Shown here: positions 24,001 through 39,000 of the stretch, piece by piece
Layout: the number at the start of each line of letters is the position of its first letter
How positions within the stretch are numbered: the stretch's first letter is position 1
DNA from: Sinotaia quadrata
Lineage: Eukaryota > Mollusca > Gastropoda > Architaenioglossa > Viviparidae
Length of the DNA: 64,000 nucleotides
Direction: 5' to 3'
Assembly (NCBI GenBank): GCA_028829895.1
Contig: CM054179.1
Span: 31,093,117-31,157,116, forward strand
The notes under the pieces: generated by a model
What the model saw: only the letters and a program-made list of their open reading frames with translations
Told to the model about the DNA's origin: nothing
Database searches by the model: none
Program-made: the position numbers and the translations under genes

Positions 24001-27000
24001 GTTGAGAACAAATAAAGATGTCAATATGCTGTGAATTCCAAAATTTTTTTATTTTTAAGATTTTAACTTAATGAAAGACACTTAGCATTACAGCATTATG
24101 AAAATATTTTAAATGATGGTGAAAGTATTTTTAGATTTTTACTTGAGTAAACTAGTGTTAGATATGCATAATATAAATCAGAAGAATGATAAAATAATAT
24201 TTGTTCACAAAATGCAGTTTGAAATGTACCTCCATTTGACAGAGCATTGCCATTTATATATATGCACGTTCAGATTTAGAATATCTCACAGCAGTCATAA
24301 ATAGCATTTTATAGACACTTTACTATGGAGGTGGGCAAACTTTCCAGTGCATAGACAAATTTACACCTTGTCAAGGGCAGCATAGTTCATTAAATAAAAT
24401 AATTAATATTTAAAATAGCAAAAACAAAAGGTTTTTTCTAAATAACATCATAATTAATTTTCTGTTAATATGTTATTAATATTTGAAAACTTAAACTTCA
24501 AAAGAAGCACATTTTATTTGATAAACAGAGCAACATAAACAGTCAGTGTGAATGATGCAGCTGATCACATTCATTGACCAGTTTGTCAAAATTTGGTCAT
24601 GAGTTGCTTGTGCTGATCTTTAAAATTGAGTGAAGATTTGAATCTGTGAGAAACGATCTGTTCTTAGACTTGTTGACTTTCATAGTAGAGAAAGTCTGCT
24701 CACACATGTAAGTTGATGCAAACAACACAAACTCATTCTAGCAAATTCTTTCATATTTTGAAACTTTCCTGGGTGCACTTACGCATATTACCACATGCCA
24801 GTATTTATTGTTCTGCTAAATATATTCTTACATTAATGTATACTGAAGAATAATGAATTCCATAATATTGATTTGAGAATTGTCTGTTGGCATTTTCTGT
24901 TCAGACGTGAGCAAGAAAAACTGGCTTACAAATTAGAGCGAGTAAGCAGTCCAAGTCAGAACACAGAAGATTTCATGGCACAGATGGAAATACCAGAGTT
25001 TGACACACCTATCAAGGTAAAATTGTCTTTTACTCCAACGCTATACACCTGATCTAGCTGCAAGATTACCTTTATCTTAATATTTTTCTTTATCATTTTA
25101 TGATTCAATTCTGATGAAGAAAAGTCAGATCTTTTATTCTAGCAGAATACAGTACTCTTCCTTTTAAAAATAATATACTCATATTCCAAAAACACAATGA
25201 ATGCATTTCTAAAGACTTCATCTCATATAATCATTTATATTCCATATACAAATTTTTTGCAGCTCACAAAAAAGAACATTTTTTAATTTAGTACTGAAAA
25301 AGTAAATGTAAATAGAATGCATTCAGACACTCTTAATACATGCATCTTTGTGAAGATTATTATTGATTAATGCCTTTAGTTTTTCCATTTTTTTCTAAAG
25401 GTTATTTGGAGGGAAAGTGTATTGACAGCAACTTGAAATTTCTATGTTTATATACAGAAATTTCTGTGTTTATATAACAGAAATTCCTCTTATTCAGAAT
25501 CTCACCAGATTGTTAAAAAAAAAAAAAAAAGAATATAGAAATTTTAGAGTCATTTGAAAATTTTGAAAAGTGCTTGGAATTTGACATAAACATATAACTT
25601 TGAAATTCCTTAACAGTAGTAGATAAATGCAGTAACACATTTATCTCTTTTGTGGAAAAAAATTGCCCAAATAAATTTTTTAAATATGTTCATTCTGCAA
25701 GGTGCTGGTTTAATTTTAAATATTTAAAATTGTTTTGAGATTTATTTTAATAGAATCATTATTCAAATTGTCAGTTTTAATTTATACATGACAAAGAAAA
25801 GAATGATGGAGTAAAATCACTGATATTTATTTGTTAGAAAATTTGCTTGTTTGAACTATATAGATGTATAATTTTGAAATATATAAATTTTAATTATAAC
25901 ACTTGTTTCAAGTTATGGCACAAAAAGAGCCAGTCCCTAGCAAATAAGAGTGGAGATGCGATGTGAAGATTTAGAATTGTTTACATCAAATTATAATTAG
26001 CAAAAGAGTCCAAATGCACATCTTTTTTTTAACAATTCCATTGAGAATTCTATAAAAGTTTACACATCCAAATGAAGTAAAGAAGCACTGTTTTTTTCAA
26101 TATGTGCTGACATATTGGATTCTGAACACCACACATTTTGTTGGCCAACTAGCTCAGCATCATCACACTATTTTCTATGAAATCACTAGGTTCTGTCAAA
26201 AATTCCTCCTCAAAAGAAACAGAACATGAATCATCAGCTAAATTGTAATCTGATTCAACTGTGGGTTGACATAGTCTGTCGATAAAAGCAAAAGCATTCC
26301 AACTTGAAACCATTACTTGCAAAAATTCCCTTTCAGCACAAGATGCAGTGGCTGCGGGGAGAAAGACAAAGCAGTGGTTGTACAAAACATGGTCTTTCTA
26401 TCATATGACCAATCTAATTACAACTATCCAATGGTAGAATTGATACAAATCATCTGCTAAGGGAAACGCATATTTTCTTCACACTAATTGGCTCATTTTG
26501 AATGACTAACGTTAGTAACAATAAGTGTGTGTGCACACTACATATATACAACTGTACAACATCCAGCTATAATTAGATAAATGTACATATAAGGCCATAC
26601 ATCTGCAAACAGATTAAACATGTAAAGATTTTAAAGATAGAATTAAGATTTTTTTATAAAAAAACTCATAACTGAAAGAGCATATACAGTAGTATTATTT
26701 GAAATATTTTAATTTAGATTATTTATCTTACATATTTGTGTGATATTTCTAAGAATCACTAATTGTGATGTGCTAATTTGTGCTAGTACTTATTAAGTAC
26801 TGCTTGTATTACTATCACACATCACTTGTAAGTGGCTTAACAATTTCCCTGATGACCATTTTTGATAAGAGCAGCTTTCTCAATGACATTCATTTAGATC
26901 AAAGCAGCTTCTTATTGACCAATCAGTTTGCTTAGATCTGAAACCTTACAGATGGTGGGAGTTTTATGAAATGAGAGCGAAAATGGGTTAAAATATTTGA

Positions 27001-30000
27001 ACTGTTATATCACCCAATACAGTGGTTGTGTGCATCTTTCAGTATTGGTAGTTGTGAGGGAGTGTGTGTGTATAAATGAATGCATTTGTGAGGTACTGTA
27101 AGGTAGCTTAATTTAGTTAGAGCACTTATTTCTGAATGTGAGTAGTATGGACAACAGTAGCTCTGACGTATTTCAACATAAAATATGAATTTTGATTGTA
27201 AGGTAATAATAATGCATTGATATAAAGTGTGCATGGTACAGAATATCCATTGATAATTACTGTTGCTTTAAATTTTTTAGTAGACGTTAAAAAAAAAAAA
27301 AAAAAAACGATGCCAAAATTTGCAAGTTCAACAAAAAGATAATAAAACTTTTTATTATTTCTTTGTTTTTGAATTCGAAATAAATTAAAAATAATACTTT
27401 TTAAATTCCTTAGTATGTCTATTATAGGTAGTAATTTAATTTTTAAATTCCATTGATAATTACAGTTGCTTTTAATTTTTTAGTAGACCTGTTAAAAAAA
27501 ACAAAACGATGCCGAAATTTTGATATTTTCACTCAGAATAAATTTTTCTTTTTTCTTAAATTTATTTATTCAGGGTCATTTAGAAAATAATGGAACTTCT
27601 ACAAGTCAGAGCATCAGAATTTCCACATCAGAGCCTTCACATTTGGGTAAGTCTCATATTTGTTTGCACAATATTTTTTTTTTGTATATCAATACACAAA
27701 TGATCTTTATTTTATCTTGCACAGTATATTTCAAATCAGTCAACGCTAACATCAGCTTTGCATATTTTATATATTAAAATATTAATAAAATAAAAATTAA
27801 CAAGATATTTTAAAACTAACAAAATATATTGCTTTCTTATAACAAAGGCAACTTATATTCCAAATTTGAGGAATGTAGGTTGATAAATAATAACTTTCGT
27901 TTTTTCTAATTCATGTTGAGATTTTGTGGGTAATTAATTGTTTGAAATTACTTTAAAATTTATTTTAAAATTTATATCTGTCTTCACTGTATTCTTCAGA
28001 ATTTTGGTTATCAATTTGTTGGCCATATTTATTATGTTGGGAATTAGTAATTCTTATTAGTACTTAGTTTTAGGTCTGGAATTTTAAAAAAATGGTCTGA
28101 AAAAGATCTGGAAAATTATTTGAAAACCTTGTCAGGAATCCTGTGTTTGACTTATGGTCTGGAGTACCCAACATACATAGTTTCACTCACACTTAAAGGA
28201 CAGTCAACCATCAGTCAGAATAGATAGAAATTATAGGATACACAAGAATAGCTAATTAAACAAGCTCCCAAAGAGTTTTGTCCCTTTACTCTGTACAACT
28301 ACTCAAAGTTAACAAGTAGTCAGAGTCAGGTGTGGCTCAAAGGATTTAAATTTAATTGTTGTATTAATAGCATAATGGGAAAAACTAAAGGTTGCTTGTT
28401 GGAGAAAAGTGGTACTAAATTACTCATACTCTACTGTATGACAGTTTATTGTTTAGTGCATCTTGTAGGACCTTTGTTGAGTAGTTGGCCCTACATGAGT
28501 CAGTCCACTCATCTAAGCTTTCTTAGATGCTGGCAGTAGTCTCAAACTCACTAGTCTTGTAGGTTTGGTCACAGTCTTGATGAGTCTCAGTTATCCTTGG
28601 AGCACACTTGTATAGAGTGCTGATCTGAAATAATAGGTTACTCTTGTTAAATATCAGACCTAAAATGTTTTTACATAGAGAGTTTAACTTTCTTACCTTC
28701 AGAAAATGATAAAGATAACTAGATTAACTTCTGAAATTAATGTTCAGACATGTAATTTCTGCTCCACAAATAATTATATTACTAAGCTGTTCAAATAGTT
28801 GTAATGGGTTAAAGATAAGTAATTACAAAATAATATAATCAGTGAGTTAAATTACAAGTAACAATATATTAGTGAATAGTACTGAACAGTTATCAGAAAT
28901 CACAGTTTCAAGGAATGCACTCTGATTATATATATATATGTATTTAAACAGTTACTGCTTAATATAATAACAAGAAATATTACAGTTTAACATGTCTGGT
29001 TAAACCAGATCTTTTTTCATTCTAATTGGCAAGTCTATGCAACTGCAAATACATTTTGAAGATAATCAGATTGGCTAAAATAAGGTCTTTTCCCCCAGGA
29101 GAATACAGTATGCCTTGTTTGTCACACTGAATGCAGGTGCTCAGTTTCTAGTGAGTCCAACACAAAATGGCGAGTTTCTTGCCCCTTGCGGATTTTTTAA
29201 CTGTTGAACAAAAATGGCCAACATGACTGGTTTCTTTCAACTTTTTAATTAGTACATAAAGTTTTGTTTTTTTGATTGTTTTTAAAAATTAGTTCCAGGG
29301 TTTAATATAAAATGGATTGATAAGAGTTTTAATAATGTCATAATTGCTATATGTACATCACATTCATATTATGATTAATTTTATCTCAGTAATATAACTC
29401 TGTAGATATTAAATTAACCTTTGTTCTGTTTATAACATTTCCAGAAGGGGATTTCAATAGTACATCAAAATAATTCTGACATGTTCAAGAAGTGACTACA
29501 TTTACAAACATCCCTTGGACTTTCTATGTCACTAATATGATATCTATCTCTAGACTAAAACTGTAATTTGTTCCCAGACTAATTTGTTTTACTTTTGAAC
29601 AAAGGCAACTTTAGTAATCAATTGTCAGCCTGTTGTGAATAATGGCCCTCAGTCATACTCAGCAGACATTGCTGCTTTATGATTTGATTCTCTCATCAGA
29701 CTCATAAATATAGTTCTATACATCTTATTGGTAAGCTTTACTTAATAAACATGAAGAATACTACTCATTAAGAAACAGTTATTTAGAAAATCATAATTGT
29801 TTTAATCAATCAGATGTGAGATATGAAACATAATATATCACTTTTGGTATATATTATAGTCCTTATGGTGCCCGTTTGGCCTCTATTTTTGGCAATCAGA
29901 CTAAACTTTATATGTATATTATTATACATATTTTAGAGACTGCATATTGTACTTGTATTGATTGCTGTGTTGTACTTCTAAATATATAAAGCTACTTTAT

Positions 30001-33000
30001 CCTCTTATTATCAGCTCTACATCTTGATGTTCCACAATACTTCAGGCTAACCATACATTGCATGAGCTTTAGATGATAGTGTAATTTTGAATGTAATAAC
30101 TACTTATTATTTTACATTCATAATATACAATTAAGAAGACATCTTAGATAACAAGATTATGGCATTTGCTGAAAAGATTTTGAAAAAATAGTAAATATAC
30201 CTTAATTTACACTTACCATTCTGTTGTTCACATTGAAGTGTTAATAGCTTAACAGTCAAGTAAGAACATTGTCCCAGAGAGTAAATTATGCCATACATTT
30301 CATGTTCCATATATCACTGAGTTGCTGAGCATATATTAAAAAGATAACTGAATCATATGATTCACTTTTGACAGCATTGCCAGAACCAGGCTGCAAATCA
30401 AATGGATGTAGTCCTGAAGTTCTAAAAATTACAAATGGTGGTTCTTATGAAGTTATGAAAACACCACCTGTTGTATTGATTTCAGGACTTGCACAAGAGG
30501 TAAATATTTGAAGTACTTGTTTTATTAGTCTTGTGTCTTTTGTGTAATGAACCTTCTTGATTGCATATATAGCTTTACTGAATGTTTAGTTCACTAACAG
30601 AAGACTTGAAACTTTGAAATACTGGTTACGTTTGGCTTTGTATAGTAAAAATATAAATAATATACAAAATATTCTACTTTAGTGCATGTCTAGTTTAATT
30701 AATGTTTATATCACTAGCACCTTATGTTGATGCCACACCTTACAGTATTGCCTGTAAAAATGCTAATTTGTATTTCAAATTAAATTTTGTTATTTTTTTT
30801 AAGTTTTCATTTTACTCTCTTTTTATGACAATCATAGGGAATAGTGTTGTATTAGAGGTTGTATTTCTGATGAATGAAAAACATTGGTAGTTTTTTTGAA
30901 AGAAAATTTTAAAAACTTTCTAATGATTATTTTAGCTAATGCTTATTTTAGCATTAATCAGAGCTGTAATTTTATAATAATGTTTATTTAGGTACAATCA
31001 AAATAAACAAATTAAATTTAATTATAGGAATATATTACAAGTGAAGAAATATTTCTGAGTTGTTAGCAGATTGAGGTTGTTTGCAGATTCCACATGATGT
31101 GCTGATCACAATGATGCTATATTGGACATCAGAAAATGCAAGCCCTTCTGTCTCTAAACATGCTATTTATTCATGCTATAAAAAAAAACTGCTTGTAACT
31201 GAGTGGCATAAAATACATATAAGCTTAATTTGGTAAAACAGTTCGACATCCAGTTCTCAGTAGTGTTCTTTTTTGGTTCTCATAACTGATCAATTTAAAT
31301 AGGAAGTAGTTAGCATTTAAACCCACTAGCGATGATTTGTCAAGTAAATAACTAAGCAACTGTCGTTGTTTCTCATAACTGATCAATTTAAATAGGAAGT
31401 AGTTAGCATTTAAACCCACGAGCGATGATTTGTCAAGTAAATAACTAAGCAACTGTCGTTGTTTAAATTATCTATGGTGATGATTTAAATGGTAAGTAAC
31501 TGAGTCTGCAGTTATAATTTTTAAAAAAAACTTATATATAATTCCTTTACTTTGATTCCATTATAAGCAAATTGTAAAGGTTTGTTTGTCTGTGTAACAG
31601 TCCAACAAAACCTTGCAATCTATTACTGAATAAATGTCCACTTATAAAACATATTTTCAAAAATAAATAAAAATAAGCCCATCACAATAAAAATCTGTCA
31701 TTTTAAAAACTGATGATCTTTTTAAAACCAAAAACAGATCATGAAATGATCACTTGATATATTTTTTAATTAAACATTGAAATACTAGAAATATAAGGAA
31801 ATATTCATATTTAGATTCTTGTCATGAAAATTGGGCTGCATATTCTCCAGAACTATTTTTTAAAATTTGTTTTGGTCACACTTTGTGTTTCAAGGTTGAT
31901 AGCCATGCCAAGGGAGACAACTGTGTAATTTACATATTAATGCCAATTCATTCAAGATTAGAGCTGAATTCTTTCTAAACACCTATTTTGAGAATATAAC
32001 TAACAAGCTTATAATAAATTTCTTTGTACTTACTGGTAATTTGAAAGTTATACTATAGCTTTATTAATAGCAGTATTTTATTAAATACATGTATATTGTA
32101 TTGCTAATGGTTATATTATTCATTTCTATACATTTTTCCAGTTTTGCTGTTATATGTTTTTGAGTGAAAGTGTTTTATTTAAAAGAATTCTGTTATTTTG
32201 AAATTCTGTTTTGTTTTTAAATTTTTTTAAAACTCAGCAATTTGGTGTGAACCATTTTTACAAAATGTATTACATATATTTAAATGTACTAAGTGTTGAG
32301 AATTTAAAAGTTAGAACAAATGGAGTAGTTTGAACTTGAGGTGCATTCAAGGTGATTTACTTTTTCATTTATGTGCCTGAGGTGGTATGTAATTCAGAAA
32401 TTCTCATGAACCTATTAAGTGGTCACCTGCAATGGGAGATAGGTCATGCCCCGGGGCTGGACTTAATTGTATGAAAACACGAGAAGACTCAGAGACTGAG
32501 GTGACAGTTCATATCAACATTTAATTAGTGTTTAGTTTCAGTGACCTGCTAGGACCAGGACAATTAATTAGTAAACCTATGTTTTAGTTTGTACACAATT
32601 TCCCTATCCATTGGAAAAGCATTTTTATTTTAGACCACTGGGAGGGAGGGGGGGGGGGCAGTAGGAATTGTAGTGAATATAAACTTATGTTTTTGCCAGG
32701 AGAGGGAGAGAGAAAAAGGGAAAGACAAGAAAGACCTGAATTTGTCATATGCTACATGACCCTCCCATGCCCATAGTGACAGCCAGAGCAATGGCTTAGT
32801 AAATATTTCTCTCTTCATTTGATTTGAAGATAAGCAGAAATATGAAAAAAATATTGTTTTAATTTTTTCAAGCAACAAATTGTCATCAGGCTGGAAGAGG
32901 GCATGGAATTGAGGCATGAGTTTGAAGAACAAGATTCTGCATAGTGGTATTTCTTTTTATTTATTTTGTGATGCCATTCTAGAGTCAGAAATGTTGTGAT

Positions 33001-36000
33001 TGTAAAGCAGCTTAGAGTGTTTTTAGCACTTTGGACTTAACTAGAAAGAGATGTCCAACTTCCTTGGCAAGATCATTAATAATTTAATGAGCCATTGTGG
33101 TGCATCAGCTGAACAGTCAGATAGGACATTTTGCCTGTGGACAGCAGACTTTTGCCTCTACTCTAGATGCTATTCAAGGTGGATCGATTACATCCATGCA
33201 GACTTCGATGGAGGGTAACATCATGCCTGACGATATTTGACTGACGATAGAGTGCAACATCAACTTGAGTCACCGATTTTATTTGATGGTGAGTCTGAAT
33301 AGCCATTCAGCACTCTTCAACTTAACCTATGTACAAGAAAGTCTGGAACCAACCTATGGACAGGCAGTCATATTCACAAGTTACTTTGGAGCATTCAGAT
33401 CATCTTTTGACACCAGGAGCGAGACAAGAGACAACAGTGACCTGACAGATTAAGAAGCTACATACAGCAAGTATATAATTTTTGTCTCCATCACTTTTCC
33501 TGCATGAATAAGCAGCCTGCCTCAACACCACACACCCTTTGAATGAATTGCAGTCTTTTTCATTCTATGCAGGAAGACATGAGACATATACATATAAACA
33601 ATTATCATATTTTTCTGCATGGAAATTGTCTACAATCAGCACCTCTAACCGGTTATCATTTTTCTGCATGTCCGTTTGTGTCATCTTGATTTTTGAAGGG
33701 TTCAAACAAAAAACAAAAAAATCCCCACTGTAAGTAATCTAAAACTCAGTCTATTAGTAAAAACCTCAGTGTATATAAAATTAATTATGAGTAAGTTGAG
33801 CTAAGTAGGATTTAGGATTTTAACTTTTATCTATTTCCTAGTGAATTGTGGAGGAGCAAAATAGCTCGAGGACTCTTTCATGGCATTTTTTAGAAATAAC
33901 TTTGTGCTTTCTACTTGTAGCTATTTTCATGGTGGAAATTGCCTTGCTTTTTACGTGTTAATTTATTGCTTTTTACTTTTTTATTTACTTCTTTTATTAT
34001 TTTCATCATCCATTACTTAGAAAAATTATTCCTTTATCCCCGAGAGTATGTTTTATGACTGAATGGTCTGTGAAATGAGAGAAAGAGAACCCATAGAACA
34101 ATAAAGTTAAATCATATTCATCAAAAAATAATAACTTGTCTACTATTGTTTTGAAAGGGTGAATGCAGTGCCTACATTGTATTGTTCTGTATTATCTACA
34201 TGCTCCACCCTGCATACAAACATGTCATAATAAAAGAGCCAAACATCCATGGTGTATGCATGTTGGACACTGACAGATAACCATCAGTTCTACATAGTGT
34301 TGACAAATCACTAAGGGATTGAATAAAGTTGTTGTCAGTGGAGACACTATGTTTTCCCACTATTCACTTTTTTTTTTTTGTTTATCCCCCTTGTGGCAAT
34401 TCTACACATTTTGTTATAGAAAATAATTTTTTATTGATAAAACTTTTACTTCTGAAAATTTACTAATCATAGTTCTTTTAACTGATAACTAGCTAATTAG
34501 TGAGCACTAAAATCAGGCCTAGTCAGAGACAACTTGCTATTAAGAAAATGGAAATCATAACTAGCCATTAATATGCAGTTGTAATTGATGTCAGTGAAAG
34601 CCTATCCTGGACAGGCATTCAGGCTTTACCTCTCTCTTTTTCCTCTGATTTCTCACTTCTTTTTACATGAAGAATTCTCACTTGATTCTTTTAACACCCA
34701 TTTTAAAAATCAAATATTAGAAAAATGTTGATGTTAGTAAGTAAAGTAAGTTAACAAGATTGTTAAGGTTGTTTTTATTTTCATATATTGTTTGTAATAC
34801 TTTGAATATTGAATACTCTTAATTTCCCTCTTTTATATCATTTGACAGGAGAGATTGGAGTTTGGAGTGCTAGTAGAGCAACTAGGAGGCAGAGTTTTGG
34901 AGAAGCAACAGTTTGATCCTGCATGCACACACCTTATAGTTGGTAAGACAACAGTTTGATCCTGCATGCACACACCTTGCAGTAATTTTTACCCTGCATT
35001 CACTCTTCTTGTTGTTGATAAAACAACATATAGATTTTGCATGCAATCTTGTAATTGGTTTGACCTTGCATGCAACCTTGTTATTGGTAGAGCAATAATT
35101 TTACCTTGTAATTCATAAGGCAGCAGTTTTACTTTGCATGTACACCATACCTTGTAGTGCAGTAGTTGGACCCTGTATGTACACCACACCTTTTAGTGCA
35201 GTAGTTGGACCCTGTATGTATACCACACCTTGTAGTGCAGTAGTTGGTGCTGCATGTACACCACACCTTGTAGTGCAGTAGTTGGTGCTGCATGTACACC
35301 ACACCTTGTAGTGCAGTAGTTGGATCCTGTATGTACACCACACCTTGTAGTGTAGTAGTTGGTGCTGCATGTACACCACACCTTGTAGTGCAGTAGTTGG
35401 ACCCTGTATGTACACCACACCTTGTAGTGCAGTAGTTGGACCCTGTATGTACACCACACCTTGTAGTGCAGTAGTTGGTGCTGCATGTGCACCACACCTT
35501 ATAGTAGATAGTCCCACTGCTATCGCTTTACTGTCAAAAACTCATAAACATGCATAAATTTGCTCAAATTTACCACAGAGCGGTTTTCTTCACATTAAAC
35601 CTCAACTAACCAAATAAAGATTGATGTTTCATCTTTTGAAATGTGTCATTTTTTTTTCCTGAATTTTATTACAGTATCCATAAACTTTGATGAAAGTACC
35701 TTAGGGTTGCAAACAAAATTAGTCAAATGTTGCCTCAGAGCTGAAAAAGTAAAATTCACATTTTCGGGTACCATGTTTTAAGAAAAAAGGGAGGCTTCTA
35801 AGTTTTGTAACCCCCAAACTGATTGGTCCATTAAATAGAGCACTTTTAACTTGTTATACTCATATTTTCTTCACTATTGTTTGTTGTGAATAACCAAATA
35901 AATTTTCAAACTAAAAAGTTCAGGATACATTTTTCGGAAGAAATATTTATCACAAAATAGTTCCCACTTTAATAAGTGTTTTCTTGACTAGTTTTACATA

Positions 36001-39000
36001 CAGTATCATTTACATTTTATTTTTTTCAAACATTAACAATGAAGGTCCTAAAGTCTTTGCATACCTGCCTACCTTCCGCTTTTAGCGGAAGAATCTCCCG
36101 CTCTTCCGCTTTCATTTTCATTTTCAATTTTTTTTTTCACGATCGGTTATGACAGGACGAAAAACTTGCCGTGCGTTCAATAGAGCTAACGGCGGCGTAA
36201 CTCTAACTGCTTCTCTGTCGTCTGCTATGAGCTCTTCAGCATACGAGTCCTTTTCTAACACTTCCGGAATCTTATTCGTCGGCCGTTATTAATTTTAGTT
36301 GACAAAACAGAATTTCGCTCGTGAAATAAACATTTTCTTTAAATATTTTTTATGTTGAGAAGTCAGAGCTTAGCGGGATAAGCAAATTCGGTTAATAACG
36401 TTTTTACTGCCCGTTCGACCGACAGACGAAGTTCGCTTTTTCAAAATGGCGGCCACGTAGCGATAGTACATGCACAACGCCATACCATTGTGACAATTAC
36501 GAAATATTTACTTTAATAAATAACATTCAACTTACATGTAAGACAATCTATGCAATTTTCTTCAGAAATTATCCGTCCAAAACGAGCTACTTTGACGAAT
36601 TATATTGCAATGCTTGGAAAAAAATTGGCGTTTTCAATAACGGTAGGCCTATGTTTGAAACCGCATTGAGGTTCAAATAATCATTTTTCTAGAATCCGTT
36701 GTAATTATTCTTATATAATATGTAAGGCTTCAAAATTTATTTTTTTTTTAAAAAGTGACACAAGTTTTAAAACAAAAAAAAATCATCGGCGATAAAGAAA
36801 TGATCCTGAGTCAAATTTGTTTGAAAGTAATTTACGGAATTGTGAACATTTTGATTTAATCGAATTTTTTATTTTAATCATTTCTGCTAAAAAAAATAAT
36901 AAAAAATTAGAAATATATATAGGCCTATATATATATGTATTTGTAAATTAGCCGTTGATATTTTGTGATTACGCAGTACACCCATTATAATAGAATTTTA
37001 GAATGCATGATAATAAATACACATACATTGAAGACAAAAGAAATGCATAAAACATTAAAAATAATAATATTAATCATATCCAATTCTTAATTAACAAAGC
37101 ATGCTTATTGAAGAATAATGTCTTTTTAATAACATTTTAAATGTTACAGGAAGACTTTTTGAAGACTGTTTTTTCTCTAGTCTAATGGACGTGTAAATTT
37201 AGAAAAATATAGGTGTTTTATATATTTAAATCATTTATAAATTAAAATCTGAGCCAGATATTCTAAAACTAATAACTGGTATTGCTTTCTCATAACAAAG
37301 ACAACATATATTCCAAATTTTATTAATGTAGATTGATAGATATATCTTTTTTTAAATTTCTTTGCAATATTCTGGTTCTATTTAGTAGTAGAAAAAAAAA
37401 AGACTGTACACTGAGGATGTAAAGGGTAGTAATGTATAGTATATTTAATTCTGAGAGATCTAAATGACTAAGAGCAGTCCAATGTAGTATGGATAGGGTA
37501 TATTTATTTTTTAAAAATAAACCACTTGAACACTTTTAAAGTTCTGTAGTCTTTATTTTACTTTAAATGTGTTTTTCTCAAAATGACTTTTTTCCTCTGT
37601 TGAACTAAATGCTAAGACCCCTTTTGAATAGTTGTAATTATTCCATGTCCCTGAAATTTGGTATACTAGTTTCTCATACATAAAATTAAAAGGTTGTGCA
37701 TGGATGATAGCCTATATGCTTTAGGTTTAAGTAAATTTTATTTTTTTAAATTCGACATGTTCTCCCAAAATATATATTTTAGATGGGTACAATAAAAAAA
37801 ACAAAACAACTTTTTTCTTAAAATTTTTCAATAGGCATATGTTCCTTTTTGTGGCTTGTACATTAGATAAAAAAAGTTAAATATATATTTTTAAAAAAAT
37901 CATTTATGAAAAATTTCATGAATTTCTGTAAAAGTAAATAAAACTGCCTAACACTTGGTGTGCTTGACAAAAATTCATCTAAAATAAACAGTGGAATGGA
38001 GACGAGACAAAATGTAGACAAATTGTTGTGCTTTGCATAAATCATTACATTATTGATAAGTTTATTTACAAATATTAACATTATTTTTTTTATTTTGCAT
38101 TTATTTTATATTATTGGTATTTCTATTAAAAAGCCAGACTCTGCATAAAATCTTCTGGTTTCCATTCAAAATCTTCTGGTTTTAGACCAGTGATCTTCTG
38201 GTTTCCTAAGGTGGGGGGTAGGCAGGTCTGTCTTTGAGACTAAAAAATATTGCCCTGACCAGTTCTGCAAGCAATATACTTATATTAACATTTACTTTGC
38301 AATTTTTTTTAAAACATTAACAGTAAAAGTCCTAACAAGTTTTTGTGTTCAACAGAGAAGAAAAAACAAAAAAACTATTTTTAATATAAAAATAATATAT
38401 TCAGTTTAAAGAAATGGTTTTTTTTTTGTTTTTTTTTAAACTAAATAAATTTTTTTTAAAATCATTATGTCTAAAGTAATATTTAAAAAAAAAAAATCAA
38501 GTCTCTACTGTAGGTCTATAATTAACAAATGTCTGGATATATCTGATTGCATAATATCAGTTTTATTTGCTGTTTATAAACTTTGGCCTTGTTTGTTCTG
38601 ATAGGACAGCCCACAAGGAATGAAAAGTTTCTGGCTGCTGTTGCAACTGGGCGATGGGTTTTGCACAAATCTTACTTCATTGCATGTCGTCAGAATGGCA
38701 GGTTTGTCAATGTAAGTGCTTGCCATAAAGTTTTTTGTTTTAAAATGTGTTTTTATTTTTTATTAATTATTAATCAAATTATGGTAAAATTTAATGCAGG
38801 TGATATATCACTTATTTAATAAGTTATTATATTGATATATTAATGAGATGAAAATAAAATGGCTTTCTAAAATTTTTATTTAAGTGTACCTACAAATCAA
38901 GGGCTGCATAATAATGTTTGCTATTGATTCCATCTATGCAAAGTTCTATCTTTTACCTTGAAAGTCAGTTTCAAAATATAGACCTATAATAAGTCAGGCA

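Noticed and set aside
32330..34340. Possible mobile element in intron 10
   Set aside because: Less AT-rich, with a few short frames, but no termini, duplication or recognisable motif.
35113..35557. Overlapping open frames of up to 134 codons on the - strand, and one on the +
   Set aside because: They are translations of the 38-39-bp tandem array in several frames (repeating [12 protein letters not shown] or [12 protein letters not shown] words); an array without stops gives long frames by construction.
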